This document shows positions 20,222 to 28,199 of a stretch of 64,000 bases of DNA, piece after piece. The position numbers and the translations under genes are program-made. Under the pieces are notes generated by a model, which had not been told where the DNA came from, searched no databases, and worked only from the letters and a program-made list of their open reading frames with translations. Origin of the DNA: Massilia sp. erpn (GTDB taxonomy: Bacteria; Pseudomonadota; Gammaproteobacteria; Burkholderiales; Burkholderiaceae_D). Within the stretch, counting starts at the first letter, position 1. The number at the start of each line of letters is the position of its first letter. The stretch lies in the NCBI RefSeq assembly GCF_024400215.1, contig NZ_CP053748.1, positions 3,162,001 to 3,226,000 on the forward strand, in the 5' to 3' direction.

Positions 20222-20881
20222 ATGTCGAGAAAGCAATTTGATCTGATCGTCTTCGATTGGGATGGCACGCTGATGGACAGCACGGCGGCCATCGTCAAGT
20301 GCATCCAGGCTGCGGCCAAGGACTTGGGCTTGCCGGTGCCGGGCGAGGCCGCCGCCGCCCATGTGATCGGCCTCGGCCTGCACGAAGCCATGCAGGCCGT
20401 GCTGCCCGACGTCGACCCGAAATACCATGCCCGCATGGTGGAGCGCTACCGCTACCACTTCCTCAGCCGCGACCATGAGCTGACCCTGTTCCAGGGCGTG
20501 CGCGAAATGCTGCAGGAATTGGCGCAGGAAGGCTATTTCCTGGCCGTGGCCACGGGCAAAAGCCGGGTCGGCCTGAACCGCGCGCTCAATGATGTGGGTC
20601 TGCTGTCGGCCTTCGATGCGACGCGTTGCGCCGATGAAACATTCTCCAAGCCCCATCCTGCCATGCTGCAGGAGCTGACGCGCGAGCTGGGCCAGGATCT
20701 CAAGCGCACTGTGATGATCGGCGACACCACCCATGACCTGCTGATGGCGCAGAACGCCGGCGCGGCCGGCATCGCCGTCGAGTACGGCGCCCATCCGATC
20801 CATCAGCTGCAAGCCTGCAATCCGCTGTTCTCCGCGCGTTCCGTGGCCGAGCTGCACCAATGGCTGAACGAGAACGCCTGA
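20222..20881 (+). CDS. HAD-family hydrolase (phosphoglycolate phosphatase-like)
   Basis: The 219-residue cytosolic phosphatase has all four HAD motifs. The nucleophile Asp is in VFDWDGTLMDS, the Thr is in VATGKSR, the Lys is in KPHPAM, and the acidic pair is in MIGDTTHDLLMA. A helical cap domain lies between motifs I and II, as in Gph and beta-phosphoglucomutase relatives. The substrate is not certain; clearing phosphoglycolate or another small phosphate ester is plausible. It lies 39 bp after rluC, and its TGA overlaps the next ATG, indicating coupled translation with the Rieske protein. Confidence 0.88.
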   Translation: MSRKQFDLIVFDWDGTLMDSTAAIVKCIQAAAKDLGLPVPGEAAAAHVIGLGLHEAMQAVLPDVDPKYHARMVERYRYHFLSRDHELTLFQGVREMLQELAQEGYFLAVATGKSRVGLNRALNDVGLLSAFDATRCADETFSKPHPAMLQELTRELGQDLKRTVMIGDTTHDLLMAQNAGAAGIAVEYGAHPIHQLQACNPLFSARSVAELHQWLNENA

Positions 20882-21255
20882 TGAGCGAGAATCCCGACAT
20901 CCTGATCTGCGCCTCCGACGAACTGGCCGAAGGCGGCAAGGGCGTGCGCTTCCCCGTTACGGCCGGCGGCGAGGACGGCACCGGCTTTGTGGTGCGCTAT
21001 GGCGGCAAGGCGTATGGCTATCTGAACCGCTGCGCCCACGTGCCCATCGAGCTGGACTGGGCGCCCGGCGAATTCTTCGAGTCGAGCGGTCTGTACATCA
21101 TGTGCTCGACCCATGGCGCCGTGTATGTGCCGGAAAGCGGCCACTGCGCCGGCGGCCCTTGCAAGGGCGGCCGCCTGCGGCCGATCACGGTGAGCGAGCG
21201 CGATCAGCAGATTTTCTGGCAACCGGACGATTACGTCCGTCCGGCGCGCGCCTGA
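20881..21255 (+). CDS. Rieske 2Fe-2S ferredoxin-like protein
   Basis: This 124-residue stand-alone Rieske protein carries both cluster-binding boxes: CAH (Cys51, His53) and CSTH (Cys75, His78), 22 residues apart. An extra Cys pair in GHCAGGPCKGG follows and may be structural. It has no signal peptide and no oxygenase domain. It is probably a soluble electron carrier or a regulatory subunit of unknown partner. The ATG at 20881 shares a base with the HAD stop codon; an upstream in-frame start would lie inside that gene. SppA follows after 27 bp. Confidence 0.88.
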   Translation: MSENPDILICASDELAEGGKGVRFPVTAGGEDGTGFVVRYGGKAYGYLNRCAHVPIELDWAPGEFFESSGLYIMCSTHGAVYVPESGHCAGGPCKGGRLRPITVSERDQQIFWQPDDYVRPARA

Positions 21256-21282
21256 GGCGCCGTCTTTCACGAAAAGTAGAGC

Positions 21283-22320
21283 ATGAACGAGAACACTGAG
21301 AATCCCGGCAACGCCGCTGGCCTGCCGCCGCCCCCGCCCCCGGCGCCGCCGGCCGCACCCGCCGACGAGGGCGTGCCGCCCATCAAGTGGGAGAGGGAGG
21401 TGCTGGAGAAGCTGGTGTTCGCCACCCTGAAGGAGCAGCGCGCCAACCGCCGCTGGAGCATCTTCTTCAAGGTCTTCATGCTGGTGATCGTTTTCCTGGC
21501 CGTGATCAGCTATTTCGATATCGACCTGATGGGCGGAGATGCCGAGTCTTTAGGGCGGCATACGGCCCTGATCGAGATTGAAGGCAATATCGAGGCGGAA
21601 GGCAGCGGCGCCGCCTCGGTGGTGATCCCGGCCCTCAACAAGGCGTTTTCCGACAGCGGTTCGGTGGCCGTGGTGCTGCACATTAACAGCCCGGGCGGCA
21701 GCGCGGTGCAGGCCGGCATGATCGTCGACGAGGTGCACCGCCTGCGCAAGGGCTATCCGGCCAAGCCGCTGTATGTGGTGGTCGACGAGATCTGCGCCTC
21801 GGGCGGCTATTACATCGCCGCCTCGGCCGACAAGATCTATGTCGACAAGGCCAGCCTGATCGGCTCGATCGGCGTGCTGATGGACGGTTTCGGCTTTACC
21901 GGCACCATGGACAAGCTGGGCGTCGAGCGCCGCCTGCTGACGGCCGGCGCCAACAAGGGCTTCCTCGACCCGTTCAGCCCGCAGTCCGACAAGCAGAAGC
22001 AGCATGCCCAGAGCATGCTCAATGAAATCCACGGGCAGTTCATCGACGTGGTGCGCACGGGCCGCGGCAAGCGCTTGAAGGAAACGCCGGAGATGTTCTC
22101 GGGCCTGTTCTGGACCGGCGCGCGCGCCATCGAGATGGGCCTGGCCGACGGCCTGGGCAGCGTGGACAGCGTGGCGCGCGATGTGATCGAAGCGCCTGAC
22201 ATCATCGACTACACCCAGCATGAGGGGCTGCAGGAGCGCGTGCTGAAGAAATTCGGCGCCGCCGTGGGTTCCGGCGCGATCAAGGCGGCCGCCGAGGCAG
22301 CCCGTCCCGCCCTGCGCTGA
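21283..22320 (+). CDS. sppA: Signal peptide peptidase SppA-type S49 protease
   Basis: The 345-residue membrane protease is of the short SppA type. A cytosolic Pro-rich N-terminus (a run of Pro at about residues 12-22) precedes one membrane helix at about 60-80. The S49 domain carries the catalytic Ser173 in EICASGGYY and Lys225 in GANKGF. Their 52-residue spacing matches the Ser-Lys dyad of Bacillus SppA. It degrades signal peptides left in the membrane and helps membrane protein quality control. It ends the rluC-HAD-Rieske-sppA run. The gene is full length with no irregularities. Confidence 0.92.
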   Translation: MNENTENPGNAAGLPPPPPPAPPAAPADEGVPPIKWEREVLEKLVFATLKEQRANRRWSIFFKVFMLVIVFLAVISYFDIDLMGGDAESLGRHTALIEIEGNIEAEGSGAASVVIPALNKAFSDSGSVAVVLHINSPGGSAVQAGMIVDEVHRLRKGYPAKPLYVVVDEICASGGYYIAASADKIYVDKASLIGSIGVLMDGFGFTGTMDKLGVERRLLTAGANKGFLDPFSPQSDKQKQHAQSMLNEIHGQFIDVVRTGRGKRLKETPEMFSGLFWTGARAIEMGLADGLGSVDSVARDVIEAPDIIDYTQHEGLQERVLKKFGAAVGSGAIKAAAEAARPALR

Positions 22321-22371
22321 ATTGCGTTAAGAGAGCAACAGACAAGATTGGCAGTTTGCTCTTGTTACGCC

Positions 22372-22399
22372 TTGTATATTCCCGGCCGTGGGCTATAGT
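22372..22399 (+). promoter_or_regulatory. Sigma-70 promoter of the ncRNA candidate
   Basis: A TTGTAT -35 (22372-22377) and TATAGT -10 (22394-22399) are separated by 16 bp. No open reading frame follows, but a terminator lies about 170 nt downstream, which defines a short transcript. Confidence 0.6.
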
Positions 22400-22404
22400 G
22401 GTGA

Positions 22405-22575
22405 TGTAGTTCGTTCCAAGGGAGGGCTTATACAAGAAGTTGATGCTTGGCTTCAGCTGACATTGCGATGGAACTACTCCGGTGCATCGCGCATGCGCCC
22501 ACCGAGTGAAATCACTTCCTCGAATGTGTTCCGGGATGGAACAAGAAAACGGCGGCCTCTGGCCGCTGTTTTCAT
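22405..22575 (+). ncRNA. Candidate structured small RNA, about 170 nt
   Basis: The segment has a promoter upstream and an intrinsic terminator at its end, and no credible coding frame. Several hairpins can be drawn. Stem A pairs 22406-22412 with 22471-22477 and encloses stem B (22438-22443 with 22453-22458). Stem C pairs 22480-22484 with 22500-22504 around a GCGCATGCGC palindrome. Stem D pairs 22528-22532 with 22538-22542, with loop GGGAT. The terminator follows. It does not match 6S RNA, tmRNA, RNase P RNA or SRP RNA as I know them. A few GGA motifs lie in or near loops, but not in the repeated AGGA pattern of Csr/Rsm RNAs. Confidence 0.55.
22548..22574. terminator. Intrinsic terminator of the small RNA
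   Basis: A 10-bp stem (22548-22557 with 22561-22570, one mismatch tolerated) with a 3-nt loop is followed by TTTTCATT. A-rich sequence on the left also makes it usable by the convergent small gene on the minus strand. Confidence 0.75.
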
Positions 22576-22775
22576 TTCAGCCCATTTTCATCGGCATGGA
22601 AGCCGCCGGCCTGCAGCCAGTCCTGGTAGTGCTGCTGCAGGTGCGCATGCCAGCGCCATTGCAGGGTATGGCCGCCGAGGGGCGCGCCGCCGCGCCAGCG
22701 CGCGAGGGCGGCATCGGTCTCATGTTGGGCCGCCTGTTCGGCGGTGGCACGGATATCGCTGTCGTGGATTTGCAT
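22572..22775 (-). CDS. Small hypothetical protein
   Basis: The 67-residue soluble protein is of unknown function. It is rich in Ala, His, Gln and Trp, with three Trp in RWRGG, QWRWHAH and DWLQAGG, and no membrane segment or Cys. The second half (about residues 38-56) could form an amphipathic helix. A GGGAGAG ribosome-binding site 8 bases before the ATG supports translation. The stop touches the terminator of the convergent ncRNA candidate, so the two transcripts meet tail to tail. I do not recognise a family. Confidence 0.5.
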   Translation of the reverse strand: MQIHDSDIRATAEQAAQHETDAALARWRGGAPLGGHTLQWRWHAHLQQHYQDWLQAGGFHADENGLK

Positions 22776-22880
22776 GATCTGGCTCTCCCGTAAATTCTGA
22801 TCGTGCTCGATGAAATCCTAGGGCACGTTAAGTAGATTCCTACATTTGTTTCCAGTGTATCGATGGGGCCGGTCAGCAGT

Positions 22881-22894
22881 TTGATTTATATCAA
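22881..22894. promoter_or_regulatory. Perfect FNR/Anr-type box upstream of a pseudouridine synthase
   Basis: TTGATTTATATCAA matches TTGAT-N4-ATCAA at every defined position and lies 43 bp before the ATG at 22938. A TAAAAT hexamer at 22924-22929 could be the -10 but is about 7 bp too far for classical class II spacing. Confidence 0.5.
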
Positions 22895-22937
22895 TCGCTT
22901 GGCGGGTGCCCAGGCAAATCCGGTAAAATCCCGCCCC

Positions 22938-23654
22938 ATGAGTAAATTATCCCTAGACCGTATCCTGCAATCGCAGGGTTTCGGCACCCGCAAATACTGC
23001 CGCGCCCTGATCGAGGACGGCGACGTCCTCGTCGCAGGTGCGGTGCAGGACAATTACAAGACCACTTTCGAGACCGACGGCCTGGTACTGCACGTCTTCG
23101 ACGAAGAGTGGGTCTACCGCGAACACCTGTACCTGGCCCTGTACAAGCCGGCCGACTATGAATGCTCGCGCAAGCCCAGCCACCATCCCGGCGTGCTGAC
23201 CCTGCTGCCCGAACAGTTCAGCTGGCGCGAAGTGCAGCCGGTCGGCCGCCTCGACCACGACACCACGGGCATGCTGCTGATGTCGGACGACGGCCCCTTT
23301 ATCCATGCCCAGTCCTCGCCCAAGCGCCATGTGCCCAAGGTCTACCAGGCCACCACCCACGACCCGGTGACGCCGGAGCTGATCGCGCAATTGCGCGCTG
23401 GCGTGCAGCTGCATGACGAGCCGGCGCCGCTGGCGGCCCTGGTCTGCGAGCAGCGCGGCGCGCACCAGCTGGAAATCGTGCTGGAGCAGGGCAAGTACCA
23501 CCAGGTCAAGCGCATGCTGGCGGCGGCCGGCAACCATTGCAGCGCGCTGCACCGTTCCGCCATCGGCGGCCTGGAACTGGCCTCGCTCGGCCTGAAAGAG
23601 GGTGAGTGGTGCTATCTGACCCCGGAGCAACTGGCCCTGCTGGCCCCGGCCTGA
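22938..23654 (+). CDS. 16S/23S rRNA pseudouridine synthase, RsuA type
   Basis: This RsuA-family enzyme has 238 residues. An N-terminal S4 domain (LDRILQSQGFGTRKYCRALIE, written here as its core LDRILQSQGF) binds rRNA. The catalytic Asp106 lies in GRLDHDTTGMLLMSDDG. The later motifs KVYQATTHDP and GKYHQVKRMLAAAG are present. This branch includes RsuA (16S U516) and RluE/RluF, and the length and sequence are closest to RsuA. The ATG at 22938 gives the conserved MSKLSLDRIL start; an in-frame upstream ATG at 22863 would add 25 unconserved residues. A perfect FNR-type box lies just upstream, unexpected for an rRNA-modification gene. Confidence 0.85.
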   Translation: MSKLSLDRILQSQGFGTRKYCRALIEDGDVLVAGAVQDNYKTTFETDGLVLHVFDEEWVYREHLYLALYKPADYECSRKPSHHPGVLTLLPEQFSWREVQPVGRLDHDTTGMLLMSDDGPFIHAQSSPKRHVPKVYQATTHDPVTPELIAQLRAGVQLHDEPAPLAALVCEQRGAHQLEIVLEQGKYHQVKRMLAAAGNHCSALHRSAIGGLELASLGLKEGEWCYLTPEQLALLAPA

Positions 23655-23724
23655 GCGGCGCGGCCCGCCATGCCGGGCGGGCATCTGCTACAGTTTTGCT
23701 CTCCGTAACCCACCGTTCCCGCCC

Positions 23725-24708
23725 ATGAAACTGGCAACCCTGAAAGACGGCACGCGCGATGGCCAACTGGCCATCGTCGCGCGCGACCTCAAAACGGCCG
23801 TGCTGGCCGACGGCATCGCCGCCACCCTGCAGCGCGCGCTCGACGACTGGGCCTTCCTCGCGCCCCAGCTCGATGAATTGTCGCGCCAGCTCAACGAGGG
23901 CAGGGCGCGCCGCAGCTTCGACTTCGACCCGCAGCGCTGCATGGCGCCGCTGCCGCGCGCCTACCAGTGGGCCGACGGCTCGGCCTATGTCAACCATGTG
24001 GAGCTGGTGCGCAAGGCGCGCAAGGCCGAGATGCCGGCCGCGTTCTGGGAAGACCCGCTGATGTACCAGGGCGGCAGCGACGATTTCCTCGGCCCCTGCG
24101 ACGATATCGTGCTGCGCCATGAGGAGTGGGGGCTGGACTTCGAGGCCGAGGTGGTCGTTATCACCGGCGATGTGCCGATGGGCGCCACGCCCGACCAGGC
24201 GCAGCAGCAAATCCGCCTGCTGACCCTGGTCAACGATGTCTCGCTGCGCAATCTGATTCCCGAGGAACTGGCCAAGGGCTTCGGCTTTGTCCAGTCCAAG
24301 CCGGCCACTAGCTTTGCCCCCGTGGCGCTGACGCCGGACGAGCTGGGCGAAGCCTGGCAGGACAGCAAGCTGCATCTGCCGCTGCGCTCGGCCTGGAACG
24401 GCAAGCTGGTGGGCCAGCCGAATGCCGGCGTCGACATGGTGTTCAACTTCGCCCAGCTGATTGCCCACTTGTGCAAGACGCGCAATGCGCGCGCCGGCAC
24501 CATCGTCGGCTCCGGCACTGTGTCGAACCAGGATGCCAGGAAGGGCTATTCCTGCATCGCCGAGAAGCGTTGCCTGGAAACCATTGCCGACGGCAAGCCC
24601 AGCACGCCGTTCATGGGTTTCGGCGACACCATCCGCATCGACATGCTCGATGCCGACGGCAAATCGCTGTTCGGCGCCATCGAGCAGCGGGTGTGCGCGG
24701 CAGCCTGA
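23725..24708 (+). CDS. Fumarylacetoacetate hydrolase family protein
   Basis: The 327-residue enzyme has a fumarylacetoacetase-type fold. An N-terminal domain of about 90 residues precedes the catalytic domain. The metal-binding acidic residues lie in LDFEAEVVVITGD, and later conserved segments are LVNDVSLRNLIP, QSKPATSFAPVA and GTIVGSGTVSNQD. Family members cleave or decarboxylate 2-oxo acids with a divalent metal, for example fumarylacetoacetate in tyrosine breakdown. No other tyrosine-pathway gene is adjacent, so the substrate is open. The gene stands alone between the pseudouridine synthase and flhB. Confidence 0.88.
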   Translation: MKLATLKDGTRDGQLAIVARDLKTAVLADGIAATLQRALDDWAFLAPQLDELSRQLNEGRARRSFDFDPQRCMAPLPRAYQWADGSAYVNHVELVRKARKAEMPAAFWEDPLMYQGGSDDFLGPCDDIVLRHEEWGLDFEAEVVVITGDVPMGATPDQAQQQIRLLTLVNDVSLRNLIPEELAKGFGFVQSKPATSFAPVALTPDELGEAWQDSKLHLPLRSAWNGKLVGQPNAGVDMVFNFAQLIAHLCKTRNARAGTIVGSGTVSNQDARKGYSCIAEKRCLETIADGKPSTPFMGFGDTIRIDMLDADGKSLFGAIEQRVCAAA

Positions 24709-24733
24709 GATTATTTCTAATTTGCAATAAAAT

Positions 24734-24763
24734 GGAACAAGGTGGGGAAAACCCGCCTGTTCC
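24734..24763. repeat. Inverted repeat in the flhB leader region
   Basis: A hairpin with arms GGAAC and GTTCC and an inner GGG/CCC stem lies between the FAH-family gene and flhB. No T-run follows on either strand. It may be a weak terminator or an operator of the flagellar operon. Confidence 0.4.
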
Positions 24764-24846
24764 GCCGATGGCCGCCATGGCCTAGAAGCAATAATGTCTC
24801 CTGCCAGGCCGCCGGGTGTCCGCGCCGGCCTTACCAGGAGCAGTAG

Positions 24847-26025
24847 ATGGCTGAAGACAGCGAAGCCGAAAAGACCGAACCCGCGTCACAGAGGCGCCTC
24901 GAGCAGGCGCGCGAAGAAGGCGACGTTCCCCGGTCGCGCGAAGTGGCGACTTTTACCGTGCTGATGGCGGCGGGCGCCGGCCTGTGGCTGACCGGTTCCG
25001 GCCTGGTGCGGCAGCTGAGCGCGGCCCTCGTCTCCGGCCTGTCGCTGACGCGCGAGCAAGTCTTCAATCCCGATGTGCTGATCACCCGCATCCTGGTCGA
25101 TGTGGTGCAGGTCATCGTCGCCTGCCTGCCGCTGGCCGTGGCGGTGATGATCGTGGCTCTCGCTTCGCCCTTGCTGGTGGGCGGCTGGCTGTTCAGCGGC
25201 AAGGCCATCACCCCGAATTTCATGAAGCTCAATCCGATCAACGGCCTGGGCAATCTCGTTTCCAAGAATGCGCTGGTGGAGCTGGTCAAGGCCATCCTGA
25301 AAACCCTGATCGTGGCCGCCGTCGCCTGGCTGGTGGTGCTCAAGCAGAAGGAGGCCGTGTTCGGCCTGGTCAACGAGCCGCTCAAGCTGGGCAGCGCCCA
25401 CCTGCTGGATATGCTGGCCATGAGCTTCCTCTTCATCGTCGGCGCGCTCGGCTTCATCGCCGCCATCGACGCGCCTTACCAGATGTGGCATTACGCCAAC
25501 AAGCTGAAGATGACGCGCCAGGAACTGATCCAGGAATCCAAGGAGTCGGACGGCAATCCCCAGATCAAGGGCAAGATCCGCCAGCTGCAGCGCGAGATGG
25601 CCAAGCGCCGCATGATGGCCGAGGTGCCGACCGCCGACGTGGTGGTGACCAACCCGACCCATTTCGCCGTCGCGCTCAAATACGTCGATGGCGCCGGCGG
25701 CGCGCCGAAGGTGGTGGCCAAGGGCACCGACGCGGTGGCGGCCAAGATCCGCGAACTGGCCAAGGAACACAAGGTGGCGATCCTGGAAGCGCCGGCCCTG
25801 GCCCGCGCGCTGCACAAGCATACCGAGATCGGCGACGAGATCTCGCCGCGCCTGTATGCCGCCGTGGCCGAAGTGCTGGCCTACGTCTTCCAGCTGCGCG
25901 CCTACCGTCCGGGCGGCCAGTATCCGGACCGTCCGCGCAAACTCGAGGTGCCGGACGATATGGACCCGCTGCATCCAGCCTACCAACAAGCGCAAGCACA
26001 CAACAATACGGGAGCTAATCCATGA
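24847..26025 (+). CDS. flhB: Flagellar export gate protein FlhB
   Basis: The 392-residue inner-membrane protein belongs to the flagellar type III export gate. Four hydrophobic segments lie at about residues 30-55, 85-110, 140-165 and 185-210. The cytosolic C-domain follows, with the autocleavage motif NPTH at Asn269 (VVVTNPTHFAVALKY). Cleavage there switches export from hook to filament substrates under FliK control. The N-terminus EDSEAEKTEPAS is typical. The stop overlaps the flhA start as ATGA. It opens the + strand flagellar block, and an inverted repeat lies at 24734-24763 upstream. Confidence 0.97.
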   Translation: MAEDSEAEKTEPASQRRLEQAREEGDVPRSREVATFTVLMAAGAGLWLTGSGLVRQLSAALVSGLSLTREQVFNPDVLITRILVDVVQVIVACLPLAVAVMIVALASPLLVGGWLFSGKAITPNFMKLNPINGLGNLVSKNALVELVKAILKTLIVAAVAWLVVLKQKEAVFGLVNEPLKLGSAHLLDMLAMSFLFIVGALGFIAAIDAPYQMWHYANKLKMTRQELIQESKESDGNPQIKGKIRQLQREMAKRRMMAEVPTADVVVTNPTHFAVALKYVDGAGGAPKVVAKGTDAVAAKIRELAKEHKVAILEAPALARALHKHTEIGDEISPRLYAAVAEVLAYVFQLRAYRPGGQYPDRPRKLEVPDDMDPLHPAYQQAQAHNNTGANP

Positions 26026-28130
26026 ACAGCCTGAAACTGCCCGCCTGGCTGAGCGGCATGAACCTGTCCGGCGCCGCCGGCAAGAGCCTGGCCGCGCCGA
26101 TCCTGATCATCATGCTGCTGGCGATGATGATCCTGCCGCTGCCGGCCTTCGTGCTCGACCTGTTCTTCAGCTTCAATATCGCGCTGTCCATCATTGTGCT
26201 GCTGACCAGCCTGTACACCGTCAAGCCGCTCGACTTCATGGCCTTCCCCACGGTGCTGCTGGTGTCGACCATGCTGCGCCTGTCCCTGAACGTGGCCTCG
26301 ACCCGCGTCGTGCTGACCGAGGGCCACACCGGCGCCGACGCGGCCGGCAAGGTGATCGAAGCCTTCGGCCACTTCCTGATCGGCGGCAATTACACGGTCG
26401 GCATCGTGGTCTTCGTGATCCTGACCATCATCAACTTCGTGGTCGTGACCAAGGGCGCCGGCCGGATCGCCGAAGTGGGCGCGCGTTTCGCCCTGGACGC
26501 GATGCCGGGCAAGCAGATGGCCATCGACGCCGACCTGAACGCCGGCCTGATCGGGGAGCCGGAAGCGCGCCGCCGCCGCAATGAGGTGTCGCAGGAAGCC
26601 GAGTTCTACGGCGCCATGGATGGTGCTTCCAAATACGTGCGCGGCGATGCGATTGCCGGCATCATGGTCACGGTGATCAATATCGTCGGCGGCCTGCTGG
26701 TGGGCCTGATCCAGCACGATATGGGCTTTGCCGACGCGCTCAAGAACTACACCCTGCTGGCCATCGGCGACGGCCTGGTGGCGCAGATTCCTTCGCTGGT
26801 GATTTCGATTGCGGCCGGTATCGTGGTGTCGCGTGTGGCCAGCGAAAGCGATATCGGTACCCAGGTCATCGGCCAGCTGTTCGCCAAGCCCCAGGTGCTG
26901 TACATCACGGCCGCCATCATCGGCGGCATGGGCCTGATCCCAGGCATGCCGAACCTGGTCTTCCTGCTGCTGGCGGCGGCCCTGGGCGGTTCCGCCTACC
27001 TGATGGCCAAGCGTGCCAAGGAGCAGGCCGAGGCACCCGAGGCGGAAGCGGCTGCGGCTGCCGGCGGCGCCCAGGCGGCGGCGCCGGAACAGGAAGAGGC
27101 CAGCTGGCAGGATATCCTGCCGGTCGATACCCTCGGCCTGGAAGTGGGTTACCGCCTGATCCCGCTGGTGGACAAGGCCCAGGGCGGCGAGCTGCTCAAG
27201 CGCATCAAGGGCATCCGCAAGAAGTTCGCGCAAGAGGTGGGCTTCCTGGCGCCGCCCGTGCATATCCGCGACAATCTGGAGCTCAAGCCTTCCGCCTACC
27301 GCATCGCGCTGAAGGGCGTCGAAGTGGGCGCCGGCGAAGCGTTCAACGGCCAGTTCCTGGCCATCAATCCGGGCATGGCATCGGGCACCCTGCAAGGCAT
27401 GGAAACCACCGACCCGGCGTTCGGCCTGCCGGCCGTGTGGATCGATGCTGCCCAGCGCGACGAAGCGCAGAGCATGGGGTATACCGTGGTCGATGCCGGC
27501 ACCGTGGTGGCGACCCATCTGAACCACCTGATCACCACCCACGCTTCCGAGCTGCTGGGCCGGGCCGAGGTGCAATCCCTGCTCGACCACCTGGGCAAGG
27601 ATGCGCCCAAGCTGGTGGAAGACCTGGTGCCGAAAATGATCTCGCTGTCGGGCTTGCAGAAAGTGCTGCAAAACCTGCTGGCCGAAGGCGTGCACATCCG
27701 CGATATGCGCACCATCATCGAAACCCTGGCCGAACATACGGTGCAGACCCAGGATCCGAACGAGCTGACCGCCCTGGTGCGCATTGCGCTCGGCCGGGCC
27801 ATCGTGCAACAGCTGTTCCCGAACGGCGGCGAGCTGTCGGTGATGACCTTGGACAACCGCCTGGAGCGCCTGCTGATGCAAGCCTTGTCGACCGGCGGCG
27901 AAGCCGGCATTGAACCGGGCCTGGCCGACACCATTGCCCAGCAAGCCAATGCCGCCGCCCAACAGCAGGAAGCGCTGGGCCTGACGCCGGTGCTGCTGGT
28001 GCCGGGGCCGCTGCGCGCCTTGCTGTCGCGCTTCCTGCGCCGCGCGCTGCCGCAGCTGAAGGTGCTGTCGCATGCGGAGATTCCGGAAACCAAGACCATC
28101 CGCGTCACGGCCCTGGTCGGCGCCGGCTAA
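26022..28130 (+). CDS. flhA: Flagellar export gate protein FlhA
   Basis: The 702-residue protein is the central proton-coupled component of the export gate. Eight membrane segments lie in residues 25-330, with the conserved FHIPEP-type region including GRIAEVGARFALDAMPGKQMAID. An Ala/Glu-rich linker at about 335-365 leads to the cytosolic docking domain, which binds export chaperones and assembles as a nonamer. Length and motifs are normal. Its start is fused to the flhB stop, so the two are translated together. The expected neighbour flhF is displaced by a broken Rpn-type gene. Confidence 0.97.
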   Translation: MNSLKLPAWLSGMNLSGAAGKSLAAPILIIMLLAMMILPLPAFVLDLFFSFNIALSIIVLLTSLYTVKPLDFMAFPTVLLVSTMLRLSLNVASTRVVLTEGHTGADAAGKVIEAFGHFLIGGNYTVGIVVFVILTIINFVVVTKGAGRIAEVGARFALDAMPGKQMAIDADLNAGLIGEPEARRRRNEVSQEAEFYGAMDGASKYVRGDAIAGIMVTVINIVGGLLVGLIQHDMGFADALKNYTLLAIGDGLVAQIPSLVISIAAGIVVSRVASESDIGTQVIGQLFAKPQVLYITAAIIGGMGLIPGMPNLVFLLLAAALGGSAYLMAKRAKEQAEAPEAEAAAAAGGAQAAAPEQEEASWQDILPVDTLGLEVGYRLIPLVDKAQGGELLKRIKGIRKKFAQEVGFLAPPVHIRDNLELKPSAYRIALKGVEVGAGEAFNGQFLAINPGMASGTLQGMETTDPAFGLPAVWIDAAQRDEAQSMGYTVVDAGTVVATHLNHLITTHASELLGRAEVQSLLDHLGKDAPKLVEDLVPKMISLSGLQKVLQNLLAEGVHIRDMRTIIETLAEHTVQTQDPNELTALVRIALGRAIVQQLFPNGGELSVMTLDNRLERLLMQALSTGGEAGIEPGLADTIAQQANAAAQQQEALGLTPVLLVPGPLRALLSRFLRRALPQLKVLSHAEIPETKTIRVTALVGAG

Positions 28131-28199
28131 GCGGGCGGATACGCCCGGGGTTTGCGCCAGTCGGCCTTGCCGCGGCTGCGGCGGGACTAGACTGGGGCC

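Noticed and set aside
22405..22575. The small RNA as 6S RNA or a Csr/Rsm decoy
   Set aside because: It lacks the single long rod of 6S RNA and the repeated AGGA hairpin loops of CsrB/RsmZ types. It is therefore left unassigned.
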